15,642 bases of DNA, from the NCBI GenBank assembly GCA_018062585.1, contig JAGORY010000021.1, positions 1 through 15,642 on the forward strand. Reading direction: 5' to 3'. Of this stretch, positions 4,606-11,300 are shown piece by piece. Origin of the DNA: Candidatus Peribacteraceae bacterium (lineage in GTDB: Bacteria; Patescibacteriota; Gracilibacteria; Peribacterales; Peribacteraceae). The first letter of the stretch is position 1; each line of letters starts with the position of its first letter. The notes under the pieces are model-generated. The model ran no database searches. It was not told where the DNA came from and saw only the letters and a program-made list of their open reading frames with translations. The translations under genes and the position numbers were made by a program.

Positions 4606-7029
4606 CTAGGACGCCTTTTTGCGGGTTTTCGCGGTTTTAACGACTTTTGGCGGCTGCTTTGGGCGAAGGTACTTCGGCAGGATGAGCGCATCTTTCACCT
4701 CTCTCATCTGCTCGATGAGCCCAAGGTCTTCAATCGCGATCTTTCCGATGTAGAGCTTCCGGATATCTCCTCCTTGGCGCACGAACTGCTCGATGGCGCG
4801 ATAGCCGCGGAAGTACACCAGTGACTTCGTAAACGCACCGGCTTCAGCGGTTCTGGATATTCCCCTCTTGAAGTCCGCTGCCTTCATGAGCGCTTTTTCG
4901 TAGGTGTAACCGAGTTCAGACCGTAGGTACTTCCGTGTCTCCGCAAACGAGTGTTCCATGGCGTACGCGACACCAAGAACTGCTTTTGCGTGCTGGTATC
5001 GCTTCTCGTGATGCGGCGACAGAACGCGGATCTGACTGTAGATCGCAAGTCCCTCCTGTGTATCCAAATAATTCGCAAAGCCACGACGGAAAATTTCGTA
5101 CGGCTGAATTTCGCCGTTCTCCGCGGTGAGGACATGGGTCTCGATCTCGTGTGCCACGAGCGACTCGATGTGTGACGTGCTGAAGCGGGCACCGGCACGG
5201 ATGAAGATTTTTTTGCCGCCGACCGCGCAATCCGCGATCATGGAAGATTTGATGCTGACCTGCCAATCATGGAGCCCATACGCGATCATGACGTTCTCAA
5301 ATTGGGACTTTGCTTGCTCGGCACTCATGAGTTCATCGTCCGGTGGCTGTAGGTCACAGCCGAGACGGGACTTCAGATGCGACTCTGCAAAGCCGATGAG
5401 GGCCGTGCTCGGGGCCCCGAAGAGCGCCAGACTTGCGGCACTGAACTTCACGCCGTCGCCGCGGGCACGCAGCAGATCCACTTTGAGGAGGAGCTCGCGA
5501 CGTTTCTTGCGGAGCAGGATGCCGAGCGGCGAATCGTCGGTATCGATTTTGCGAAGACTTTCTTCAGTCTGGCTGAGGTCAGCCCTCGGTTCGCGCGGCA
5601 GAAAGACGGGGTTATAGCTGTCGTCCAAGCGGCAGCGCTCCAGTTCTTCCTCCAGATTTACTGGCCTGAGCTCGCGGAGCACTTGCAGTTCACTATCGAT
5701 TCCGCAGAGCAAGCGGTCCGCTGCACGTAGATCCTGTTTCACGCCGGTTTTCCGAGTGGCGGTGTTCATGCGCTTACTCGGGTCGATGAGGAAGCCCGCG
5801 AGGTCGCGACGTCCAATGACCGCACGGACACCAGCAATACCTGTTTCGCCCCTACTGACGAGCGTTTGGATTTTGGTGCCGCCAAGACTGAACTTTATCT
5901 TGTATGTCGTCTCGGAACCTTTCACCGATTCTAGAGCATCGAGCTTGCGGAGTTCATCGATGAATTCGGTGGAAAATACGGACTGCTCCTGCTCGGGTGC
6001 AACAGCGCAGAGTTCTTCGAGGACATAGCTTTCACCGGCGATTTCCAAAATTTCACGCGGAGCGAGGACCCGTTTTTCGGCGTGTTCGCTCTCACGCTGT
6101 CGAACTTTCTCACCGAAGAGTTCCTGTGCAATGCGGACGCCTTTCTCCGGAGAGCTGACTTTCAGGCCTGACACGCGTTCCAGTCGGGCACGGAGAGGAG
6201 CTAGATTTGCGACCTGCACCATGAGTCCCGCTCGAGCGTTCACTTCCAGAAGTACCGGGCCGAGTTCATGGTCGATCGTGAGGTCGACCGCGAGGTAACC
6301 GATGTTCGTGATCTGCTGGATCCGCGACGAGATCAGAAGAATTTCTTCCCACCGCGGGATCTGGATACCGGAGACGGGAGTGCCGTGCGGCAATTCTGAA
6401 AGGATGTGATTGTACTGCGCCGCGTGCGTAGTGACGCCTTTGGCGATATCGATGCCGATGCCGATGCCTCCGAGGTGCACGTTAGCTTTGCCGCGGCTCT
6501 CGGCCGTAGGAATGCGGAGCATCGCCATGACGGGCACCAGGTTGAAGACGACGATCCGAAGATCAGGCAGTCCGGCCGGCCGAAACGGTATGAACGAATC
6601 ATCGGCAACGAGGATTTGCTCGAAGAATGCAAAGTCGGCTTGTCCGCTGATCGAAAACTTTCCGTCGAGAATGTCCTCGATGTGTTCACGGAGACGTTCG
6701 TTGCTGATCGGTGTTTTCCCTTGCTCTAAGAAAACGCCGTTCCGTCGTCCTTTCAAGATGATGATCCCCTCTCCGCCGAACCCTTCATTAGGTTTGAGAA
6801 CACATTCATCGGGCAGTGACTTGAAATCAAATGAGCTCAGCTGACGACGGGTTTCGATCCGAGCAAAGAGGCGAGCAGTCGGGATGCCGCGGGCAGACAA
6901 AAACGCTTTTGTCTTCATTTTGTCGTCCGCGAATGCCACCGCTTTCTTTGGGTTAAATGGCTTGATGTACAGCAAATTGCGGGCGTTCAGCCCCAAAACG
7001 CCGTGATGATTCAGAAATGGGATGAGCAT
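4606..7029 (-). CDS. Fusion: RimK-like ATP-grasp amino-acid ligase + retropepsin-like domain + DUF1704 tyrosine-carboxypeptidase-like metallopeptidase
   Basis: An 807-residue soluble protein with no signal peptide. Residues 1-~300 match the 'alpha-L-glutamate ligase-like' ATP-grasp family: GVLGLNARNLLYIKPFNPKK at 10-29, DDKMKTKAFL (35-44), the nucleotide loop KPNEGFGGEG (79-88), LPDLRIVVF (154-162), and the Mg-binding LLEVNARAGL (260-269). Residues ~322-422 look like a RimB/Zn_protease-type retropepsin fold, ending in VIGRRDLAGFLIDPSKR (404-420); the expected DTGA is missing (PEQ near 345-347). Residues ~435-785 are DUF1704: zinc motif HEIETH (627-632), TQEGLA (657-662, with the QEGLA hallmark of the family), and the C-terminal YFRGYRAIEQFV / LYIGKIAIEDL pattern. 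DUF1704 includes the microtubule tyrosine carboxypeptidase MATCAP. Thus one chain may both add and remove terminal residues. It starts 3 bases after the 7TM gene (TAA-ATC-ATG), with AGGAAG upstream, so the two are coupled. The tail is Lys-rich. Confidence 0.92.
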   Translation of the reverse strand: MLIPFLNHHGVLGLNARNLLYIKPFNPKKAVAFADDKMKTKAFLSARGIPTARLFARIETRRQLSSFDFKSLPDECVLKPNEGFGGEGIIILKGRRNGVFLEQGKTPISNERLREHIEDILDGKFSISGQADFAFFEQILVADDSFIPFRPAGLPDLRIVVFNLVPVMAMLRIPTAESRGKANVHLGGIGIGIDIAKGVTTHAAQYNHILSELPHGTPVSGIQIPRWEEILLISSRIQQITNIGYLAVDLTIDHELGPVLLEVNARAGLMVQVANLAPLRARLERVSGLKVSSPEKGVRIAQELFGEKVRQRESEHAEKRVLAPREILEIAGESYVLEELCAVAPEQEQSVFSTEFIDELRKLDALESVKGSETTYKIKFSLGGTKIQTLVSRGETGIAGVRAVIGRRDLAGFLIDPSKRMNTATRKTGVKQDLRAADRLLCGIDSELQVLRELRPVNLEEELERCRLDDSYNPVFLPREPRADLSQTEESLRKIDTDDSPLGILLRKKRRELLLKVDLLRARGDGVKFSAASLALFGAPSTALIGFAESHLKSRLGCDLQPPDDELMSAEQAKSQFENVMIAYGLHDWQVSIKSSMIADCAVGGKKIFIRAGARFSTSHIESLVAHEIETHVLTAENGEIQPYEIFRRGFANYLDTQEGLAIYSQIRVLSPHHEKRYQHAKAVLGVAYAMEHSFAETRKYLRSELGYTYEKALMKAADFKRGISRTAEAGAFTKSLVYFRGYRAIEQFVRQGGDIRKLYIGKIAIEDLGLIEQMREVKDALILPKYLRPKQPPKVVKTAKTRKKAS

Positions 7030-7032
7030 GAT

Positions 7033-8553
7033 TTATTCTTCTTCCTGAAGGTGCTTGAAGACCTCTCGGAAGCGGAAGTACTCGACGAGACGGAGCCCCG
7101 TCCAACGGCCTAAGCCAATATTGATGAAGATCGTGAGAAGGACGAGTTCTGGGTACGCGAGCACGGTGGACTGCAGCCACTGCGACTGAACGATGAAAAC
7201 GCATAGGAGTGATCCGAGGACGGTTTCGCCGATGCCGAGGATCGCGGACCTCCAGCCTTCCTCGGTTTTGAGGTTCAAGAAATTTTCAGCGAGCGCGGAC
7301 ATGATGAGCAGGATGAAGACGGTGTCCCTCGGAAACGCGAGTCCGGCTGACGTCCCGATGGCGACGAGCAGCAGCAGCGTAAAGCTTAAGACTGTCAGGA
7401 TGATCGCGACTTTCGGTATGTACAGCAGACGCCATCGCTTCATGGCCGATCGCGTCAGATAGCCCATGACGAGGATGAACAAGAGGAACAGCAGTCCGAT
7501 CTGCCAGCCGAGTGCTAGGAAGCTTAAGGCCACGATGGACGGTGTGTAGAGGCCGAAGGATGTGATACCAATGATCTGCTTCAGGAATGCGAAGATGGTC
7601 GCGATGATCGGCAGGATAAGCAGCAGGATGACAGCCTGACCGGACACGCCGTTCGCGAGTAAGTAGTTCACAAGAATCGAGAGGAAATCCCACGGACGGA
7701 GTGACACCGAGGACGAGCTCAGTGTGAGTGAGTCGATATCGCGGGTTTTGATCGCGGTGCGGAATTCGGCGATGTCGGCGACTGTGATGAGCGGACTCAT
7801 GGCGTCACTCCTCGTGATGATGATCTCAGCGGGATTGAGAAGTGTGAGCGCGCCGCGCGTGGTGCGTGAAGTGGTGCCGAGGCTGTACTCGGTCAGCATG
7901 ACGATGGATTGGTTGTGGATCGCCACCTGCCTTTCAGCGTCGGTCTGCACTGCCCGCATGAGCGCCTGCAACCCAGAAATGCCATCCGTCCAGATGACGA
8001 TGGCGTCCGCTCCGGCAAGTGCGCCCTTGTCCTCGACGAGCATTTTCATGAGCGCGTCTTCGACAACAAGTTTCGGTGTACTCGGGTCGATCTGAATAAT
8101 CTTTACGAAGACGCCGTCCTTGATGGCCTCCTCGGCATGCGTCGATAATGTCTCGGCAGGTACGGAACCATCGGCGATGATGACGATCTTCCGCTTGAAT
8201 ACGGTGACGGTCTGCACCGCTTCAGCCTGCTCCGGTTTGCCATCTAGGCCCGTCGTCCTGAGAACAAGACGGAACGTCAGAATGCCAGGCTTCTCTGGCG
8301 TGTAGATCGCTTCGACGTTGCGGCCGATGTTCTGTTTCGTCTCATCGATGCTCCACCTGTATTCCGTCTCGTCACCTTCCACGCGGCTCGACGACGCATC
8401 AAGAACGATGGTCTTTCCGACCGCGATATCCCCAGGACCGGTGATGATGGCCTGCATCGCATTCGGATCTACAGGGACGGACTGCCCAAAGACCGCCGTG
8501 ACGGGAAGCCACGGAAGCAGGAAGAGGATAAGCGCAAAAACGTACTGGCGCAT
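7033..8553 (-). CDS. 7TM-transglutaminase-family membrane protein with PKD-like and alpha/beta extracytoplasmic domains
   Basis: A 506-residue protein. Residues 1-24 form a signal peptide (FALILFLLPWLPVTAVFGQS). Residues ~33-119 look like a PKD/Ig-type domain (ITGPGDIAVGKTIVLDASSS, then YRWSID, GILTFRLVL). Residues ~121-275 form a three-layer alpha/beta domain (KIVIIADGS, DAIVIWTDGISGLQALM, AEIIITRSDAMSP), somewhat von Willebrand A-like. Residues ~295-495 hold about seven membrane helices matching the 7TM_transglut family: QIIGITSFGLYTPSIVALSF, the basic cytoplasmic loop TRSAMKRWRLLYIPK, IMSALAENF, EEGWRSA and LGRWTGLRLVEYFRF. In other bacteria this 7TM region follows an inactive transglutaminase domain and pairs with the RimK-like ligase; here the transglutaminase part is replaced. 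The tail HLQEEE is acidic and, with seven helices after a cleaved signal, should be cytoplasmic. It lies 42 bases after the GT-C/TPR gene, within an apparent operon. Confidence 0.9.
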   Translation of the reverse strand: MRQYVFALILFLLPWLPVTAVFGQSVPVDPNAMQAIITGPGDIAVGKTIVLDASSSRVEGDETEYRWSIDETKQNIGRNVEAIYTPEKPGILTFRLVLRTTGLDGKPEQAEAVQTVTVFKRKIVIIADGSVPAETLSTHAEEAIKDGVFVKIIQIDPSTPKLVVEDALMKMLVEDKGALAGADAIVIWTDGISGLQALMRAVQTDAERQVAIHNQSIVMLTEYSLGTTSRTTRGALTLLNPAEIIITRSDAMSPLITVADIAEFRTAIKTRDIDSLTLSSSSVSLRPWDFLSILVNYLLANGVSGQAVILLLILPIIATIFAFLKQIIGITSFGLYTPSIVALSFLALGWQIGLLFLLFILVMGYLTRSAMKRWRLLYIPKVAIILTVLSFTLLLLVAIGTSAGLAFPRDTVFILLIMSALAENFLNLKTEEGWRSAILGIGETVLGSLLCVFIVQSQWLQSTVLAYPELVLLTIFINIGLGRWTGLRLVEYFRFREVFKHLQEEE

Positions 8554-8593
8554 GACTGAAGTGTAAAGTGAAAGGTGAAAAGTTGAAAGTGTC
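8554..8593. repeat. Short imperfect repeats in the leader of the 7TM gene
   Basis: Between the two minus-strand genes the plus strand reads as repeats of GTGAAA/AAGTGAA (AAGTGTAAAGTGAAAGG, then GTGAAAAGTTGAAAGTG). In the mRNA sense this is a CU-rich run of CACTTT and CACTTTT words ending just before the ATG of the 7TM gene. It replaces a Shine-Dalgarno sequence and resembles the pyrimidine-rich leaders of other genes here. Confidence 0.6.
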
Positions 8594-8595
8594 CT

Positions 8596-10560
8596 TTAAG
8601 GATTATTGCGTTCATACAGCCGTTCCTGACGCCTTTCCGATGCGTTCTGTATGTCGACTGTCGGCGTCGATGGATCGATCTGCTGCAGCATGCGTTTGGC
8701 TGCCGTATTCGAGGGGGCGATCGCGAGCAAGTGTTGCAGAGCTCTGATTGCTTCTGATTTTCTGCCGCGTTCTGAATACCGGAACGCGATGGACAGTAGG
8801 ATATCCGGATTATCAGGATTCAGCTCGTACGCTTTCTCGAGATACGGGAACGCTTCATCGCGTTTCTTCTGCATTTCTAAGACCTGAAACAAGTTGTAGA
8901 GCCCCTCCATGAAATTGGGGTTCCATTTAACTGCCGTGCGAAAGACTTCTTCGGCTTCCGGATGTTTTCCTTGGTCCAAATAAATCGCGCCGAGATTGTT
9001 ATACGCAGCGACGTAACTCGGATCAAAGCGGATCGCCTCCTTATAGTAGCCTTCGGCTTTCGCAGGATCGCCGCGCTGCTCCTCGAGTGAGCCCAAGAAG
9101 AAGAACGGCTCAGGATTGCTGGGATCGAGGATTCTCGCCTGACCGTAGAGAGTTTCGGCTGCATCGAGCTTGCCTTGTCTCGCGGCGACGGACCCGATGC
9201 CCGTGTAGTACGCGACGTCTTTATGCATCTTCAGGCCTTCTTCGAGCACCTTGATTTCGTCGAGTTCGCGTCCCTGATTGCGGTACACAGCGGCAAGGCT
9301 TGTGCGTGCCGACACCGAGGTCGGGTACAGTGAGAGGACGTGGGTGAAGAGCACTTCATCACTGATCCAGAGTTTGGTCTGACTGAGAGAGATCATCGCA
9401 AACGTTGCTGCGATGATGCCGATGACAACCGCGAGAAGCTGACGCGCGGTGCGATGCATCGGCCGGTCTTCAAGTTCTGAGAAGCCGACTCCGAGGAGCA
9501 GCATCAGCCAGATCATTGGCAGATACGCATATCGATCGACGGCAAAAAACACCATCGTGCCTTTATGGAAGTTCAGGAATGACGGCGCGAGCGTCACGAG
9601 AAACAGAAGAAAGCAGATCGCAATCCACTTCGTCCACCGCAGCGAGACGAGAGCCGCAACTGACAGAATTCCGAGTATGATGATCGGAACGTAGAAATCC
9701 GATGAAAAAATCACGATCTCCTTCATGTACGGATAGATCGGCGACAGATCGGTGGGTATGAAGAACTTCTGCAAATAGAACATCGTGCTCTTCGGGGCCA
9801 TGAGAAGCGTTTCCATGAGTGACGATGACCCGATGACACGCTCTTTCCCGAAAGCCGCGATGACCGCAAAAACGCCCGAGAGCGCGACGAACGGCACGAT
9901 GTCCAGCGCGGCGCGGAGGTTCCAGTCTTTTCTCTCTCGCATGAGGAATTCAAGAAGCAGAATGGCAGCTGGCAGCGTCAGGATCGAGACTTTCGATAAC
10001 AGCCCGAGCACGAAAAGTCCGAGTGCAGCGGCCCAGAATCTGCGGTGACCCGCGTACAGGTAGCGCAGATACAGACACATCGCTCCGAGATAGAACGTCG
10101 ACGACAGAAGATCTTTTCGCCCAGAAAGCCAGACCGCGGCTTCGGTATTCAGTGGATGAATGACAAAGAAGATGCCGCAGGCGAGTGCGATTCGTTTCCT
10201 GCCGAGGAGCAGAAAGATGAGGTAGCTCACGAGTGCGCCATTCAGCGCATGGAGGACGATGTTCGTAAAATGATAGAAGCCGCCGTTGAGGCCCGCGACG
10301 AGGTAGTTGAACTGATAACTCAGGAGTGTCACCGGAATGTAGAGTTCGGGGTCGTAGGTCGTGAATGCTTGGTGGATGTGCTCAAACGTCGGAGCCCGCG
10401 CAGCGAGATTTCCGTAAATAAGATACGAATCGTCGAAATCCAAAAAACCGTAGGCAACGCTGGCGCCGAATGTGACAAACGCCGCCGCAAACATGATGCC
10501 GACCGTGATACCGATGGTCGTCCACGACAATGAAACGCCGTCGTTGCTGGAGGAATTCAT
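8596..10560 (-). CDS. TMTC-like polytopic membrane glycosyltransferase (GT-C) with C-terminal TPR repeats
   Basis: A 654-residue protein with two halves. Residues ~14-395 hold about ten or more membrane helices with GT-C/TMTC motifs: acidic DFDDSYLIYGN in the first external loop (41-51), YHFTNIVLHALNGALVSYLI (96-115), IHPLNTEAAVWLSGRKDLLS (134-153), and FHKGTMVFFAVDRYAYLPM (331-349), the last like the ER-YLPS motif of TMTC proteins. Residues ~412-625 hold about six tetratricopeptide repeats (for example AAYNNLGAIYLDQGKHPEAE). TMTC and related bacterial proteins are O-mannosyltransferases or presumed polyprenyl-sugar-dependent glycosyltransferases; substrates here are unknown, but secreted neighbours such as the DUF11 protein are plausible. 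The start at 10560 (MNSSSNDGV) is preferred: the frame continues to 10647, but that part crosses the preceding gene's terminator. TATTCT lies 7 bases before the ATG, so the transcript may be almost leaderless. It probably heads the operon with the 7TM and ligase genes. Confidence 0.88.
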   Translation of the reverse strand: MNSSSNDGVSLSWTTIGITVGIMFAAAFVTFGASVAYGFLDFDDSYLIYGNLAARAPTFEHIHQAFTTYDPELYIPVTLLSYQFNYLVAGLNGGFYHFTNIVLHALNGALVSYLIFLLLGRKRIALACGIFFVIHPLNTEAAVWLSGRKDLLSSTFYLGAMCLYLRYLYAGHRRFWAAALGLFVLGLLSKVSILTLPAAILLLEFLMRERKDWNLRAALDIVPFVALSGVFAVIAAFGKERVIGSSSLMETLLMAPKSTMFYLQKFFIPTDLSPIYPYMKEIVIFSSDFYVPIIILGILSVAALVSLRWTKWIAICFLLFLVTLAPSFLNFHKGTMVFFAVDRYAYLPMIWLMLLLGVGFSELEDRPMHRTARQLLAVVIGIIAATFAMISLSQTKLWISDEVLFTHVLSLYPTSVSARTSLAAVYRNQGRELDEIKVLEEGLKMHKDVAYYTGIGSVAARQGKLDAAETLYGQARILDPSNPEPFFFLGSLEEQRGDPAKAEGYYKEAIRFDPSYVAAYNNLGAIYLDQGKHPEAEEVFRTAVKWNPNFMEGLYNLFQVLEMQKKRDEAFPYLEKAYELNPDNPDILLSIAFRYSERGRKSEAIRALQHLLAIAPSNTAAKRMLQQIDPSTPTVDIQNASERRQERLYERNNP

Positions 10561-10567
10561 GTGTGAA

Positions 10568-10573
10568 AGAATA
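10568..10573 (-). promoter_or_regulatory. Possible -10 element next to the GT-C/TPR start codon
   Basis: TATTCT on the minus strand ends 7 bases before the ATG at 10560. A terminator for the upstream gene lies just beyond, so this gene needs a promoter in the 44 bases between. No convincing -35 is visible at 16-18 bases. CATAAT, further upstream, is an alternative -10. Confidence 0.35.
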
Positions 10574-10606
10574 CACGAATAGCACTCATTATGCTTCTGC
10601 GGCACT

Positions 10607-10639
10607 AAAAAAACCCAGAGCCGACATTCGTGGTCTGGG
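10607..10639 (-). terminator. Rho-independent terminator of the DUF305 gene
   Basis: On the minus strand CCCAGACC and GGCTCTGGG form a stem of 8 bp with one bulged C around a nine-base loop. A run of seven T follows (complement of 10607-10613). It lies 15 bases past the DUF305 stop codon and separates that gene from the large minus-strand operon. Confidence 0.85.
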
Positions 10640-10654
10640 CTGATCATCTCATTC

Positions 10655-11200
10655 TTACTCGGCGAGGCCCCAGGCTTTCTGCCACGCTTTCATCTGATCA
10701 ATCTCGGTCTGCTGCGCTTTCATGATTTCGGCAGCCATCGTCTTGAGTTCCGCGTGACCGGCATTCTTGGCTGCAAGTTCAGCCATCTCGATCGCGCCTT
10801 CGTGGTGAGGGATCATCATCTCGAGGAAGGCAGCGTCGAATTCGTCACCGATTTTTCCCTCGAGCATCATCGTCATGCCTTTCATGGACATGTCCATAGC
10901 GTCATCGTGGCTGACACTTTTCATCTTCATCATCTCGCCATTCTCACTTCTCATCATCGGAACACGCTTGCCGCCGTAGGAGCCGCCGTGCCTAGATGCA
11001 CCGAAGGTCAGAGCGCAAACGACAGCGCCGCCAACGAGTAGGATCACTCCCCACTTCTTGAGCTGGTGCTGCGTCATGTGTTTCACCGCCCACGTCAGAA
11101 GAAAGACGATGCCCGCAAGAACCGCGAGCGCCGCGACAAAGTGAAGGAGGCCGAGAAGCGGAGCGAAAGCCATACTCGGTCCGTACATTGTGTCCATCAT
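10655..11200 (-). CDS. DUF305 membrane protein with Met/His-rich linker
   Basis: A 181-residue protein starting MMDTMYGPSMAFAPLLGLLH at 11200; the frame is open to 11275 but the extra residues are basic and unlike a DUF305 leader. Two membrane helices (about 10-40 and 50-67) anchor it. A linker follows that is very rich in methionine (residues ~82-112, e.g. GEMMKMKSVSHDDAMDMSMK). The C-terminal part is a DUF305 domain with the hallmark FLEMMIPHHEGAIEMAELA (125-143) and helices ending in QTEIDQMKAWQKAW. DUF305 is a four-helix ferritin-like fold whose HH-GA-MA motif is often linked to copper handling; with the Met-rich stretch, metal binding outside the membrane is plausible but unproven. It is a single-gene transcript with its own terminator, divergent from the hydroxyacid dehydrogenase. 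No Shine-Dalgarno sequence is present. Confidence 0.9.
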   Translation of the reverse strand: MMDTMYGPSMAFAPLLGLLHFVAALAVLAGIVFLLTWAVKHMTQHQLKKWGVILLVGGAVVCALTFGASRHGGSYGGKRVPMMRSENGEMMKMKSVSHDDAMDMSMKGMTMMLEGKIGDEFDAAFLEMMIPHHEGAIEMAELAAKNAGHAELKTMAAEIMKAQQTEIDQMKAWQKAWGLAE

Positions 11201-11223
11201 GGGTGATTGGGGTAAGAAATGGT

Positions 11224-11233
11224 GTATGCATAC
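11224..11233. promoter_or_regulatory. 10-bp palindrome in the DUF305 upstream region
   Basis: GTATGCATAC is a perfect palindrome 24 bases upstream of the DUF305 start and 68 bases upstream of the divergent dehydrogenase start. It overlaps the only A/T-rich words that could be a DUF305 -10 element (TATGCA, CATACA). It may be an operator half or chance; the short length keeps confidence low. Confidence 0.2.
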
Positions 11234-11288
11234 TCTAGACCTACCGGACCGATGTCGAAAGCAGGTTATGCGCAATCGATATCACGGA

Positions 11289-11294
11289 TATACT
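11289..11294 (+). promoter_or_regulatory. -10 element giving a probable leaderless dehydrogenase transcript
   Basis: TATACT (5 of 6 to consensus) is followed by exactly six bases and then the ATG at 11301, so transcription would start on the A of the start codon. A weak -35 word, TTATGC, lies at 11266-11271 with a 17-base spacer. GAGG at 11296-11299 is too close to the ATG to act as a Shine-Dalgarno sequence. Confidence 0.5.
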
Positions 11295-11300
11295 TGAGGC

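Noticed and set aside
10561..10647. 29-residue upstream extension of the GT-C/TPR frame
   Set aside because: It would be translated across the terminator of the DUF305 gene; membrane-protein context supports the ATG at 10560.
11201..11275. Upstream extension of the DUF305 frame
   Set aside because: Cys/His/Arg-rich residues without family resemblance; the double Met at 11200 fits better.
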